Assembly (NCBI RefSeq): GCF_019510245.1
Contig: NZ_JAEKKT010000158.1
Coordinates: 1 to 64,000 of the forward strand
Reading direction: 5' to 3'
Origin: Streptomyces sp.
GTDB lineage: Bacteria > Actinomycetota > Actinomycetes > Streptomycetales > Streptomycetaceae
Length of the DNA: 64,000 nt
Positions 1-8,202 of this stretch are shown here, one piece after another; the stretch's first letter is position 1; each line of letters opens with the position of its first letter. Under the pieces are notes generated by a model. That model was given only the letters and a program-made list of their open reading frames with translations, did not search any database and was not told where the DNA came from. A program made the position numbers and the translations under genes.

Positions 1-162
1 CACACCGGCGGCAGCGGACTGGGCCTCGCCATCGTCCGCCAGTTCGTCGGGGCACACGGCGGAACCATCACCGCCGACAGCCGACCCGGCAACGGAACCG
101 TGTTCACCATCTGGCTCCCCCACACCCAGCAACCCGACGGCCCGGCAGAATGGGATGTGTGA
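1..162 (+). CDS. Sensor histidine kinase, C-terminal fragment (cut by window edge)
   Basis: The reading frame is open from base 1 and stops with TGA at 160-162, giving 53 residues. It carries the G2 box of the HATPase_c domain (GGSGLGLAIV), then a beta-hairpin ending in FTIWLP, the usual last strand of an OmpR-class two-component sensor kinase. A short Pro/Gly tail follows. The sensing part, the H-box and any cognate regulator lie outside the window to the left. This part of the kinase binds ATP and phosphorylates the dimerisation-domain histidine. The family call is firm; the signal sensed cannot be judged. Confidence 0.85.
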   Translation, partial: HTGGSGLGLAIVRQFVGAHGGTITADSRPGNGTVFTIWLPHTQQPDGPAEWDV

Positions 163-274
163 ACTGCCCGGCACGCGCGTCGGCCCTTGAGTTCGGGCCG
201 GTGTCGGCAGCACGTCCTTGCCGCCTGCGTGGCGGCTGCACTGGACCTGTGCCCCGGATCGTGGCCGGCCATGA

Positions 275-295
275 CCTCGGCCTGCGCGGCCGAGG
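275..295. terminator. Hairpin downstream of the kinase and of the ATP-grasp operon
   Basis: An 8-bp perfect stem (CCTCGGCC / GGCCGAGG) with a 5-nt loop lies 112 bp after the kinase stop and 64 bp beyond the ATP-grasp stop on the opposite strand. It has no T-tract, as is common in Streptomyces, and could serve both converging units. The rest of 163-359 shows nothing coding. Confidence 0.4.
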
Positions 296-359
296 CCGGC
301 GTCAACCAGTTCGGAACACGCAAGCAGGGCCGTGATCCGGCGTGAGGTCCAGGCTCCTG

Positions 360-1601
360 TCAGTCCGGCTCCACCTCGTACATCGCCTCGCCGTCCAGGA
401 AGCGGAGCGTGTTCAGGTCGCGTCGCATGATCGCTTCCTCGGCGTGGCTGAAGGTCAGGGTCGCCGGGTATCCCAGGTCCCATGTGGTCGGCACGATGCG
501 TTCTCCCGGTCGGACGACGACCGTCATGTCCCGGAAGCTCTCCAGCCGTCTGATCTCGTCCAGTGCGCGATATCGCACCAGGCGGCCCGAGACGGGTGAG
601 ACGAGCGCCGCCCAGGCGAACGCGCTCCGGCGCGTGTACGGTGCTCCGGCTCGTTCGTGGAAGCGTTCCGGCCTGAGATACGCGTCGACGGACCACTCCA
701 GCTGGCCCTCCCCGATGGCATCCGCCACGTAGTAGGGAAGCCCCGACATCCGGGCGTTCACCTCGACGAGACGCGGGCCGTCCGGCGTCAGTTTGATCTC
801 CACGTGTGCCGGACCGTGCCGGATGCCCAACGCGTCGAGAACCTGGCGGGCATGGGGAACCAGCTCAAGGAGCAAGTGGTCGTCCGAGCGCATCAGCACC
901 TGGGTGACGACCAGATCCCGCACACCGTTGGCCGTGATCCGGTCGGTGCTCCAGACATCGGTGACATCGTGGACGCCGTCGCAGCTGACCGTGTTGACGA
1001 TGTACTCGGCACCGACCAGATACTCCTGGGCCACCACACTGTCGATCTGTCCGCCGAGCGTGGTGACCTGGTGCAACAGCGATGTCAGGGCGGCGGCCGA
1101 ATCAGCCGGTGAGTCGCAGAACCGCACGCCCTCACCCCCACCACCGCGCAGCGGCTTGACCACCACCGTGCCGCCGATGTCCTCGTGCCAGGCGCGCAGC
1201 TCCGCCTCGTCGCCGGTCCGGATCTGCCGCGCCGCGGGGACACCTTGTGCCCGGACGCGCTCGATCTGCAGGTATTTGTCGCGGCGCGCCCGACTGAGCT
1301 TTGTTCCGTTCGACCGCAGACCCAGCCTGTCGGAGAGAACGTCGGCGAGTTCCACGCCGGACTCACGCCCGGGCAGCACGGCGTCGGGCCGCAAGGAAGC
1401 CACCCGGTCGGTGAGGGCGTCGATGTCTCCGTCATGCACCAGGGTGTGACTGAACCGCGATGGGTCCACGGGGGTGACGCCGGGCAGGAGTTCCGGGGTG
1501 CTCTGCACCTGTACCACGTCGGCACCGACCGCCCCGAATGCGTCCGTGAATCCGGAGGAGGTGTTGAAGGCATCGACAACGACTGCGCGAGGATTCTTCA
1601 T
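360..1601 (-). CDS. ATP-grasp domain protein (carboxylate-amine ligase-like)
   Basis: A 413-residue ATP-grasp enzyme. ATP-grasp proteins activate a carboxylate as acyl phosphate and join it to an amine or thiol. The N-terminal third is a Rossmann-like pre-ATP-grasp domain. VVVKP (146-150, ATP-binding Lys149) and a glycine loop GGGGEGV (153-159) follow. E193 sits in AQEYLVGAEY. The metal-binding pair is HVEIK (267-271) and EVNARMSG (280-287). Length and order match stand-alone peptide or amino-acid ligases (L-amino-acid ligase, carnosine-synthase-like) rather than purine or cell-wall ATP-grasp enzymes. It lies 13 bp downstream of the heme-oxygenase-like gene on the same strand, so the two are probably cotranscribed. 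A ligase working on a tryptophan-derived product is inference. No carrier protein or transporter is adjacent. Confidence 0.85.
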   Translation of the reverse strand: MKNPRAVVVDAFNTSSGFTDAFGAVGADVVQVQSTPELLPGVTPVDPSRFSHTLVHDGDIDALTDRVASLRPDAVLPGRESGVELADVLSDRLGLRSNGTKLSRARRDKYLQIERVRAQGVPAARQIRTGDEAELRAWHEDIGGTVVVKPLRGGGGEGVRFCDSPADSAAALTSLLHQVTTLGGQIDSVVAQEYLVGAEYIVNTVSCDGVHDVTDVWSTDRITANGVRDLVVTQVLMRSDDHLLLELVPHARQVLDALGIRHGPAHVEIKLTPDGPRLVEVNARMSGLPYYVADAIGEGQLEWSVDAYLRPERFHERAGAPYTRRSAFAWAALVSPVSGRLVRYRALDEIRRLESFRDMTVVVRPGERIVPTTWDLGYPATLTFSHAEEAIMRRDLNTLRFLDGEAMYEVEPD

Positions 1602-1614
1602 ATGGTCTCCCGGC

Positions 1615-2772
1615 TCAGTCCGTCATGTCGTGGAAGGCTTGGATCTCCTGACGCACGGTGAGGAGACGGTAGACCGAATTGGTGAGTACATTGCGGACGT
1701 CGAAGCCTGACGTGCCAGGGTTTTCTCCACCCAGAATGTTCCGCTCCTCTCCCTGAACGGCTATTTCTTTTCTGGTCAGTCCGTCCCCGCCGGTGAAGGC
1801 ATCCGGGATCACTTTCTTGGTCACCCCGAGATGAATCATGCGGAAATCGGTGAACTTGTCGATCACGCGGAGCAGGGCGCCGGCGGCTTCCTGGTCGAGC
1901 TTCAGGGAACCATCGAGAGCCGCCTGCGTCACGTTGAGCCCGTCCCCGGACCTCTTACGCCACTCGGCTATCAGCGGCCTTGCCCAGACCGGGAAGTACG
2001 GCATGGACTGATCGAGGTAGACGCCGTACTCCTCGGTCGGCGGCAAAAGGACCAGTTCGAGCAACTGGACGCTGGGCATGAAGGCGCCACTCGCTCCTCG
2101 CGGCCCTCCCGGGTGACCCATGTGGTACCGGCGGAAGGAGTTGAAAGAATCCTTCGAGAGCTTGCCGTACTGCACCATGAGGAGACGGAATTCGTCGAGC
2201 TGCCGGAGTGCTCCGCCCAGGAGGACGGCCGGTTCAGCGAGATCGGGCTCGAGAAGGAGAGCGCAGATCTGCCGGTACGCCGCACGCACCTTGGGCTCCG
2301 CGAGATAGTGCCCCAGGTAGAAGTCGCGCTCCAGACGCCCGGTCTCGCCTTCCGAGAACACCCGCATGCGCCCGTGGCGCTCCCACTCCTCGCTGTTGAC
2401 GTCCACCAGGAGTTCGTAGCTCATGTGCGGATCCAGCTCGGGGAACCTCGCGCACTGGCCGGATATGGTGTCGGTGAGCAGACGGGGAACGGTTTCGGAC
2501 CCAGGGACCCCGAAGGCGGAGAACCCTGCGAGCATGAAGAGCAGATCGAGTTGCGCCACGCGCGCGGCGGCCAAGTCATCGAGCAGCGAAATCCCGGGGA
2601 TCGCTTGCTCCAACACCCCGCTCTGTTTGTCCGCGAGATCCGCGAGGGTCATGCGCTCCTGCGCCACAGCCGCGAGGTCTGCCGGAAGTTCGTCCAGGAC
2701 GTAGTCACGCGTCGGAGAGATCTCTGAAGTTTCCGAATCACGCAGTAAAGACTGAGCCCGTGAAGAGGACAT
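1615..2772 (-). CDS. PrnB / indoleamine 2,3-dioxygenase-like heme protein
   Basis: A 385-residue, mostly helical protein. The C-terminal half has the layout I recall for PrnB (monodechloroaminopyrrolnitrin synthase, DUF1864) and for the tryptophan/indoleamine dioxygenase superfamily: an FRRYHMG segment (213-219) followed by GPRGASGAFMPS (223-234) on the distal side; a candidate proximal heme ligand His314 in FRMIHLGV; then a flexible loop GGENPGTSGF (348-357) in the place of the substrate-closing GTGGS/GTGGT loop, followed by a helix with YR..TVRQE. Known members bind b-type heme and oxidise or rearrange indole or tyrosine rings. First gene of a two-gene operon with the ATP-grasp ligase. No signal peptide. 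Family assignment rests on motif order, not a search; the substrate is unknown. Confidence 0.7.
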   Translation of the reverse strand: MSSSRAQSLLRDSETSEISPTRDYVLDELPADLAAVAQERMTLADLADKQSGVLEQAIPGISLLDDLAAARVAQLDLLFMLAGFSAFGVPGSETVPRLLTDTISGQCARFPELDPHMSYELLVDVNSEEWERHGRMRVFSEGETGRLERDFYLGHYLAEPKVRAAYRQICALLLEPDLAEPAVLLGGALRQLDEFRLLMVQYGKLSKDSFNSFRRYHMGHPGGPRGASGAFMPSVQLLELVLLPPTEEYGVYLDQSMPYFPVWARPLIAEWRKRSGDGLNVTQAALDGSLKLDQEAAGALLRVIDKFTDFRMIHLGVTKKVIPDAFTGGDGLTRKEIAVQGEERNILGGENPGTSGFDVRNVLTNSVYRLLTVRQEIQAFHDMTD

Positions 2773-2980
2773 CCTTATGCATCGTCACCTCTTGTCGGCG
2801 GGAAAGTGAAGGGCACGCATCACGGGAGAGGGAATGGCTGCGTCGGGCCGTTCACACACGGTTGCGACTTCTGCGCATTATCAAAATCACCTCAAAGGTC
2901 CCCCAGAACGCATTACACAGGGAAACCATAAACAAGACACTTGCCACGACAATTACATTGACCCGGACGGTCCACGTCAA

Positions 2981-2996
2981 GTGACATCGATGTCAC
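2981..2996. promoter_or_regulatory. 16-bp perfect palindrome GTGACATCGATGTCAC in gap 2773-3117
   Basis: The 345-bp gap between the heme-protein operon (minus) and the sigma-factor remnant (plus) is noticeably A/T-richer than its surroundings at 2870-2970 and holds no gene. A perfect palindrome lies 209 bp upstream of the operon start and about 120 bp upstream of the remnant. The arm spacing (GTGAC-N6-GTCAC) does not fit the Crp pattern TGTGA-N6-TCACA. An operator is plausible but unproven. Confidence 0.4.
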
Positions 2997-3117
2997 GAAG
3001 ATCACTCAACTACCTGCCACGACAACGAACCGTCCCCGCACGGGCGTTGCGGACAGCCGGGCGGTCCTGAACCGCAGACCGGTGCGAACGCGAGCGGCGC
3101 GATGTGACAAGTACGGG

Positions 3118-3785
3118 GTGAGACCGTCGTGGGACGTCGGAGACGGAGATTCCGTGGAATCGGAGCACGACGCGTCCGGCGTTCGTGACAGTGACATCCG
3201 GCTGTCCATGTCCGCCGACGACCCGGCGGCGTTCATGCCCCCGGTCGAGGTGTACTCGGTGCCCTGCACGGCTACTTCGCGCGGCGAATGCCCGGCGCCG
3301 CAGACGATCTGCTGGCCGAGGCCTGGCTGCAGGCGTTCGCCGCCCGACGCGCGTTCGACCCTGCCCGCGGATCCGCACGGGGCTGGCTGTTCGGTCTGGA
3401 CGGCCTGGACACGAACCCGGCGCTGCTGCTGCGGCAGATCGAGACCACGACCAAGGCCTCCGCGGACGAGGACGAGGACGCGGGAACGCTCGGCTTCGTG
3501 CAGGCCGGCGCCCTCCTCGCCGACGCCCCCGCGAGTCCGCGGCTGCGCAGCGGCCTGTTCAGGGCACCGGGCCGTCTGAAGGGAGTGAGCGTCGTCGGCA
3601 CCGTCAAGGACAGCACCGGGCGCACCGGGACGGAACTCGCCTACCGCGGAGGCGTCGGCACCACCAAGGTCATCATCGACCCGAAGACCAGCACCCTCCT
3701 CGAACTCGTCGAACCGTGGCGCAGCGAGAAGGACCAGCGCCGGCAGACCTACCTGTCCGTCGGCCTGACCGACACGATCGGCTGA
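3118..3785 (+). pseudogene. ECF sigma factor remnant fused to the tail of a CU044_5270-family protein
   Basis: From a GTG at 3118 the first frame reads like the start of an ECF sigma factor (SDIRLSMSADDPAAF, then VEVYS). At about 3264 the homology jumps one frame and continues as region 2: LHGYFARR, then DDLLAEAWLQAFAARRAFD and GSARGWLFG. Regions 3 and 4, with the DNA-binding helix, are missing. Directly after GWLFG the protein becomes the C-terminal third of a CU044_5270-family protein (LDTNPALLLRQI ... GTVKDSTGRTGTEL ... VIIDPKTSTLLELVEPW). These families normally lie in tandem, sigma first. An intact tandem pair occurs at 39829-41546 and its partner aligns well with this tail. The simplest history is one deletion removing the sigma C-terminus and most of the partner, plus one frameshift. 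Confidence 0.75.
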
Positions 3786-3823
3786 GCGGCCGAGCGGTGG
3801 CGATGTCATGACGGCCACCGGTC

Positions 3824-3851
3824 TGCGCCCCGGCACCGGTGCCGGGGCGCA
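3824..3851. terminator. 28-bp perfect palindrome between convergent units
   Basis: A perfect palindrome (arm TGCGCCCCGGCACC) lies 39 bp after the sigma remnant on the plus strand and 60 bp after the DUF4232 gene on the minus strand. It can form the same GC-rich hairpin in either transcript, so it is a likely bidirectional terminator. Confidence 0.6.
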
Positions 3852-3910
3852 CTTCACCGATCCGGTCCGCCGCGGAACGAGAGGTGGCCGCGTACGGGAT
3901 CAGCGAGGGC

Positions 3911-4486
3911 TCAGTAGGACTCCTCGCCCTGCCCCAGTCCGATCCCGGTGCTCCAGGAGCTGAACGTGACGCCCGCCTGGTAGATCTCGGTGTCACCCGG
4001 CGCGTAGAAATACGTGCTGCGGCTGGTGTGGTCGGGCATGGCCAGCGTCATGGAGCTCACCTTGAGGGTGTGCTCGGTGGCGTCGGAGACGTTGTAGACC
4101 GCGGTCGTGTGCAGCGGGGAGTCGGGCCTGAGCACGAGGGTGCCGCCCCGGCCGTTCACACTGACCGGGACCGGCTTGTCCTCGTCGACGGCGCCCTTGA
4201 CCGTGATCAGCGGCGTGTCCTTGAGCGTGCAGACGACGCCGTCATGGGCGAGCAGCGTCACGTCGAAACTGCGTCGGCTCAGACCGGCGGTGTAGCCACC
4301 GAAGTAGAACGAGACGTCGTCCATGGTGCACGGACGCGGTGTCGCCGCCTTCGCCGGCGCCTGCCGCACGCCGGCGGTGACGGCTTTCGCGCTGTCGCCC
4401 ATCGTCGCGTTCGCCACCGCCGTGCCGCTCAGCAACGTCGCGGCGACCACTGCCCCGACAGCCACCGCACGGGAATTGAGACGCAT
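3911..4486 (-). CDS. Secreted DUF4232-domain protein
   Basis: 191 residues. The ATG at 4486 is chosen because GGAGGT lies 7 nt upstream; an in-frame ATG at 4504 has no ribosome site. The N-terminus is a Sec signal peptide (MRLNSRAV, hydrophobic core, cleavage near VANA). The mature part has the DUF4232 layout: PCTMDDVSFYFGG, then SFDVTLLAHDGVVCTLKDTP with the paired cysteines, and later VYNVSDATEHTL. The fold is a beta-sandwich found in actinobacterial lipoproteins and secreted proteins, with no known biochemical function. It lies 61 bp downstream of the sedolisin gene on the same strand, so the two are probably coexpressed exoproteins. Confidence 0.8.
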   Translation of the reverse strand: MRLNSRAVAVGAVVAATLLSGTAVANATMGDSAKAVTAGVRQAPAKAATPRPCTMDDVSFYFGGYTAGLSRRSFDVTLLAHDGVVCTLKDTPLITVKGAVDEDKPVPVSVNGRGGTLVLRPDSPLHTTAVYNVSDATEHTLKVSSMTLAMPDHTSRSTYFYAPGDTEIYQAGVTFSSWSTGIGLGQGEESY

Positions 4487-4547
4487 GAGGTACCTCCACA
4501 TCATGTAGGAATGGCCGAGCTGACATGCCCCCGGGGGACTCGCCTGG

Positions 4548-5957
4548 TCAGAAGGCGCCCAGCCCGTGCGGGACACCGAGACCGGTGGGTCCGTCCCAGC
4601 CCGGTCCCGCGGTGCACAGGGCCGAGCTGATGTCGGGGTAGGAAGCGCACTGGTGGTAGACCTCGTTGTTGCCGCTCGTGATGTCCGTGAAGTCGCTCTT
4701 CGGCGCCCGGTAGAGACTGCGGGGTCCGTCGACCGCCGAGAGGTGCCCCGCGCGGGCGAACAGCCCGGCCACGTAGGGCGCTGACGCGCTGGTGCCGCCG
4801 GCCACGACCCAGTTGTAGGGGTCGTCGCTGCTGGGTGCGTAGGTGTCGTACACGGCCACACCTGTGGCGGGATCGGCGTCCGCGGCGATGTCGGAGGCCG
4901 CCCGCTGACCGCCACAGGCGGACGTGGCCGCGGACGGCTGACCGACGGCGGCGGGAAATGCCTGTTCACAGCCGCTTCCCGCGGCCCACCACGCACTGGG
5001 CTGCTCCGTGTCGGCGGGCAGGGTCACACCGCCCACGCTGATCACGGACGGCAGGGCGGACGGCCACAGCTGGTGAACGCCGCTGTTGAAACCCGCATCG
5101 CCCGTGGACGCGGTGATGGCCACACCCTTGTGGTCGAGGGCGCTGCGGCGGAAACCGTGCGTGTTCTGGACGTCGGCGCTGTAGCCGTAGCTCAGACTGA
5201 CCGCCGACGCACCCGCTTCCACGGCGGTGTTCACCGCTCGGGCGAAGTCCTCGGTGGACACGTCGTTGTCGTCCTGGGCGTCCTGCCAGGGAATGGAGAC
5301 CTCGAGGAGACGGCAGGAGGGGCAGGCGGCGGAGGCCATGTCGAGATCGAGGGCCGTTTCGAGCGCGACCTGCTCCTCCAGATAGCTGCCCTGGGTACCG
5401 CTCTGGGGAGCCGGCTGCTTGCCGCCGTCGTAGTTCATCAGCGTGAGGCAGCCGGAGGCCGTGGTGCACGCCGGCAGCCCGAACTTGCTGCGGTAGACGG
5501 CCAGGTCCTGCTCCAGCGTCGGATAGACACCCGCGTCGATGATGGCGATCGTGCGAGTACTGCGGGAGACGGCGGGCAGCCCGTAGGCCGCCTGCAGGTC
5601 GGCCGGGCCGTAACCGGCCGGGGCAGTGGACCGCAGCAGCGTCTTCCCGTCGGCGTCCTCGGTGACGACCTTGGCGTGACACCGGGGGCAGACGTCCCGT
5701 GTCCCGTGGTGGTCGAGCAGTGTTCCGGCGATCACCTCCTGGTGCAGCCGGGCGACGCTCTCACCGGAGCTCGCCTTCCCCGTCGGCTGGGTGACAGGGG
5801 GCTGGGACGGGCCGGAGGCGTCGAGCACCGGGGCCGCCGACGACGGGGCCGTGTTCGCGACCGCCGAGCACACCAGCGCGGTGACCGCCGCGGCCGCGGC
5901 AGCCCACCGACGCCCGCGCGACGCTGTTCCCGTCCGTATCCATGTATGACGTCTCAC
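4548..5957 (-). CDS. Secreted S53-family serine peptidase (sedolisin)
   Basis: About 469 residues from a GTG at 5957; in-frame ATGs at 6005 and 6047 would only lengthen the N-terminus and none has a clear ribosome site. A signal peptide (RRHTWIRTG, Ala-rich core, cleavage near APSSAAP) precedes the domain start GYGPADLQAAYGLP. The Glu/Asp pair is in EEQVALETALDLDM. The nucleophile is the Ser of GGTSASAPYVAG. DITSGNN and the closing GWDGPTGLGVP form the Ca-binding end. Four cysteines in two close pairs suggest disulfides. A C-X2-C pair (VCPRCHAKV) in the pro-region is unusual. Sedolisins are acid-active extracellular endopeptidases that self-process. A second, much larger sedolisin is at 11864-16009. 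Confidence 0.85.
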   Translation of the reverse strand: MRRHTWIRTGTASRGRRWAAAAAAVTALVCSAVANTAPSSAAPVLDASGPSQPPVTQPTGKASSGESVARLHQEVIAGTLLDHHGTRDVCPRCHAKVVTEDADGKTLLRSTAPAGYGPADLQAAYGLPAVSRSTRTIAIIDAGVYPTLEQDLAVYRSKFGLPACTTASGCLTLMNYDGGKQPAPQSGTQGSYLEEQVALETALDLDMASAACPSCRLLEVSIPWQDAQDDNDVSTEDFARAVNTAVEAGASAVSLSYGYSADVQNTHGFRRSALDHKGVAITASTGDAGFNSGVHQLWPSALPSVISVGGVTLPADTEQPSAWWAAGSGCEQAFPAAVGQPSAATSACGGQRAASDIAADADPATGVAVYDTYAPSSDDPYNWVVAGGTSASAPYVAGLFARAGHLSAVDGPRSLYRAPKSDFTDITSGNNEVYHQCASYPDISSALCTAGPGWDGPTGLGVPHGLGAF

Positions 5958-6050
5958 ACACACTCGATCCACTCGATGGGTATGCGGCTTGCCATGTGTG
6001 AGCATGACGAGCCCTGACCGACTGCAACCGCAGTCGCACGGGGCCATGTT

Positions 6051-7424
6051 TCACGACGCGTCAATTCCTGTCATCACCGGGGTACTTGGCGCGTCAGGTG
6101 TCGATGCCATCGTGCGGAGACACGGCCCGACCCCGAGGGAGCCGGGAGCGGCCGCGCCTTCGAGGCGGACGCGTCGGTGGAAACACGTGAGAGGCGCCGC
6201 GAACGCATCCGGGGCCAGGTCGAGTCCGCTGCCGGTACGCATGGGCGCCATCGTGCGCGCCAGCATCTCGGCACGCAGCGGGCTGAGGGTGTCGGCCTCG
6301 GCGGACAGTGTGTCCTCGCCCGACGGATACTCCACCTCGCCGTCCCGGACGGTCAGCCGCAGGACGTCGCGTCCGCCGTGCATGGCCCCGGTGGCGTCCA
6401 GGACCACCAGTCCGCGCACGCCGGCCCCCAGCAGCCGGGAGGAGGCCGGGATGCGCACGCCCTGCGCGATGACCACCACGAACGGCTCTGCCGTGCTGGG
6501 CGAGGACTCCGGGTCGTGGTCCGGCCTGTCCCGCACGTCCGGGCCGAGCAGCTCCATCAGCGCGTCGAGGTCCTCGGCGGCGACCCGCACCGGTCCGGCG
6601 GCGTCCTGGTCCTGCGGGTGCGCGTTGTGCGGCAGCCACTTCACCCAGTCCCACTCGGCCCGGCCGGCGGCGTCGGCGAGCACGGCGATCCGCAGCTCGT
6701 CCGGCGAGTGGAAGACGGCGAGCTGAGCGACCATCGCCCGCATCAGCTCCAGCACGGAAGCGCCGTCGCCGGCGAACTCCACACTGGTGAAGCGTTGCAG
6801 CGAGACCGGAATCGGCAGCCCGGTCACCGTCTGGTGCGTCTTGGTGAACCGGCGCAGTGAGATCGCCGACAGTGGTTCGAGATCCTCCACGGGTCTCGTG
6901 CGCGGCGGAAGGAACTCCAACGCCGCCTTCCGGGTCCCCACTCCGACCCGTACCCGCGCGAAATCGTCGTGCCCTGGCCTGCGTTCCCACACCCGGGGTC
7001 CCAGAGCCAGCGTCAGCAGGTCGTCAGGGGCAGGGTTGTCCCAGGTCACGGCGGCCCTCTGGGCGGTCGCGGCCTGCGTGGCCAGCCGGCGCTGCTGCGC
7101 CAGGTAACGCAGGTAGTCACGTCGTTCGGCGCGCATGCGCCGCCTGCGATCGGCTCCGTTGCGGCCGAGCTGGCTGACGCTCATGCTGACCATGGCGACA
7201 CCCATCATGCCGGACATCATGTAGGTCGTCGGACCGCCACGGCTCGCCGAGAACATCAGGACTATGGCGACGGCGCCGAGTCCCATCGGCAAGTAGGCCA
7301 GCACGGAACCGAAGTCGGCCGTCGCCGGTTCCCCCAGTACTGGGGGTTCGGCGAGTTCGACCTCGTCCTCCGGCACGTCCGGACCCTCGCGACGCGGTGA
7401 GCGCTTGACCACCACGGTGCTCAC
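6051..7424 (-). pseudogene. Truncated EccC-like type VII secretion ATPase (N-terminal part only)
   Basis: 457 residues from GTG 7424, against about 1300 for intact EccC. What remains is the N-terminus: STVVVKRSPRR, two membrane helices (AYLPMGLGAVAIVLMF and YMMSGMMGVAMVSMSV), then the conserved cytoplasmic segment from LRYLAQQRRLA through VTWDNPAPDDLLTLALG, GPRVWERRPGHDDFA and VSLQRFTSVEF to LARTMAPMR. The protein leaves the family just before the first FtsK/SpoIIIE ATPase domain and ends after about 50 unrelated residues. All three P-loop domains are missing, so it cannot power secretion. No WXG100, EccB, EccD, EccE or MycP gene is nearby. The start overlaps the upstream regulator fragment by 4 bp (GTGA). 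Confidence 0.75.
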
Positions 7425-7753
7425 TCGCAGGACCTCACGGACTCCGCCACAGCCGCCTGGGGATCGACTTCCCATTCCTGGCCGACGATGACCAGGACAC
7501 CGGAAGCCGGAAATTTGGCGGACAGCTGTTTCAGGAGGTCAAGAGCCGACACGTTCATCCGTTCGACGGCCACCACCACGACGTGGGTGTCCCCCGTCTC
7601 GCCGCCGGTGCGCAGAATCAGACCGGACTGCTGCCTGACGTATGCGGCCAGACTCAGCCTGGTGATGGGATCCGCCGCGTGGACGGCCACGCCGATGGGG
7701 CTCAATGTCGTCTCCTGGGTTCGGAGGCGTGAAGTCGGTTCGCATTGCGGCAT
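7421..7753 (-). pseudogene. Receiver-like fragment of a LuxR-type regulator
   Basis: About 110 residues. IGVAVHAADPITRLSLAAYVRQQ, VVVVAVERMNVSALDLLKQL and VLVIVGQEWEVDPQAAVAESV give the alternating pattern of a degenerate receiver domain seen in Streptomyces LuxR-family regulators of about 210 residues. The C-terminal LuxR helix-turn-helix is absent: the frame stops at the 4-bp overlap with the eccC remnant. ATG 7753 is used because the other ATG, 7771, abuts a TTGAC-N4-CAA element and has no ribosome site. Both this gene and its downstream neighbour lack their C-terminal effector domains, so this is probably a deleted secretion locus. A free-standing receiver-like protein is the alternative. 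Confidence 0.5.
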
Positions 7754-7770
7754 GCCCACACGCGATCTCA

Positions 7771-7785
7771 TACTTGTACCGTCAA
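7771..7785 (-). promoter_or_regulatory. TTGAC-N4-CAA element (copy 1)
   Basis: Minus-strand TTGACGGTACAAGTA immediately upstream of the regulator fragment. One of eight intergenic elements in the window with TTGAC-N4-CAA followed by an A/T-rich tail. It could be an operator or a -35 region. Confidence 0.35.
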
Positions 7786-8202
7786 ACACTTGCTTCGGCG
7801 TCGTGGGTTTGTCAAGTCGGTCTTCGGGTGCGCAAGTACCGCGATGGACGCCTCCGACGCACCCCCTCACGGCCCTGGCATCAACCACCGACAAATCAAG
7901 CCGAGTTGGTGACACAGGAGCAGACGGCGGCGCAGCTGTGCAGCCGCGCGGCCTCCGGGTGTGAGAGTAAACCATGACACATGTCGACCGCTTCGCAGCA
8001 CGGCACGTGCCGCCCTTGGGCCCTGCCACGGCGGCGAGTCCCGAGCCGGCCGGCTGTGGGCCGAAGCTCCCGACGGCCTCGCGCGCCTCAGTTGTCGGCC
8101 ACGGCCTTGTGCCTATCGTTCAAGCCCGAGCCTTCACAGCGGTCCCACTGCACCCCCCGGCGGCGCCACCGACCACGCGGCCAGAAAGACAGAGGAACAG
8201 CC

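Noticed and set aside
2981..2996. Crp-type operator
   Set aside because: TGA-to-TCA spacing is 8, not 6, and there is no other Crp-like context.
3911..4996. Longer start for the DUF4232 gene (361 residues)
   Set aside because: The added N-terminus is Pro/Arg/Thr-rich, overlaps the sedolisin gene in another frame and would bury the signal peptide; the ATG at 4486 has a strong ribosome site.
6051..7753. A working type VII secretion locus
   Set aside because: No WXG100 substrates, EccB, EccD, EccE or MycP, and the EccC has no ATPase domain.
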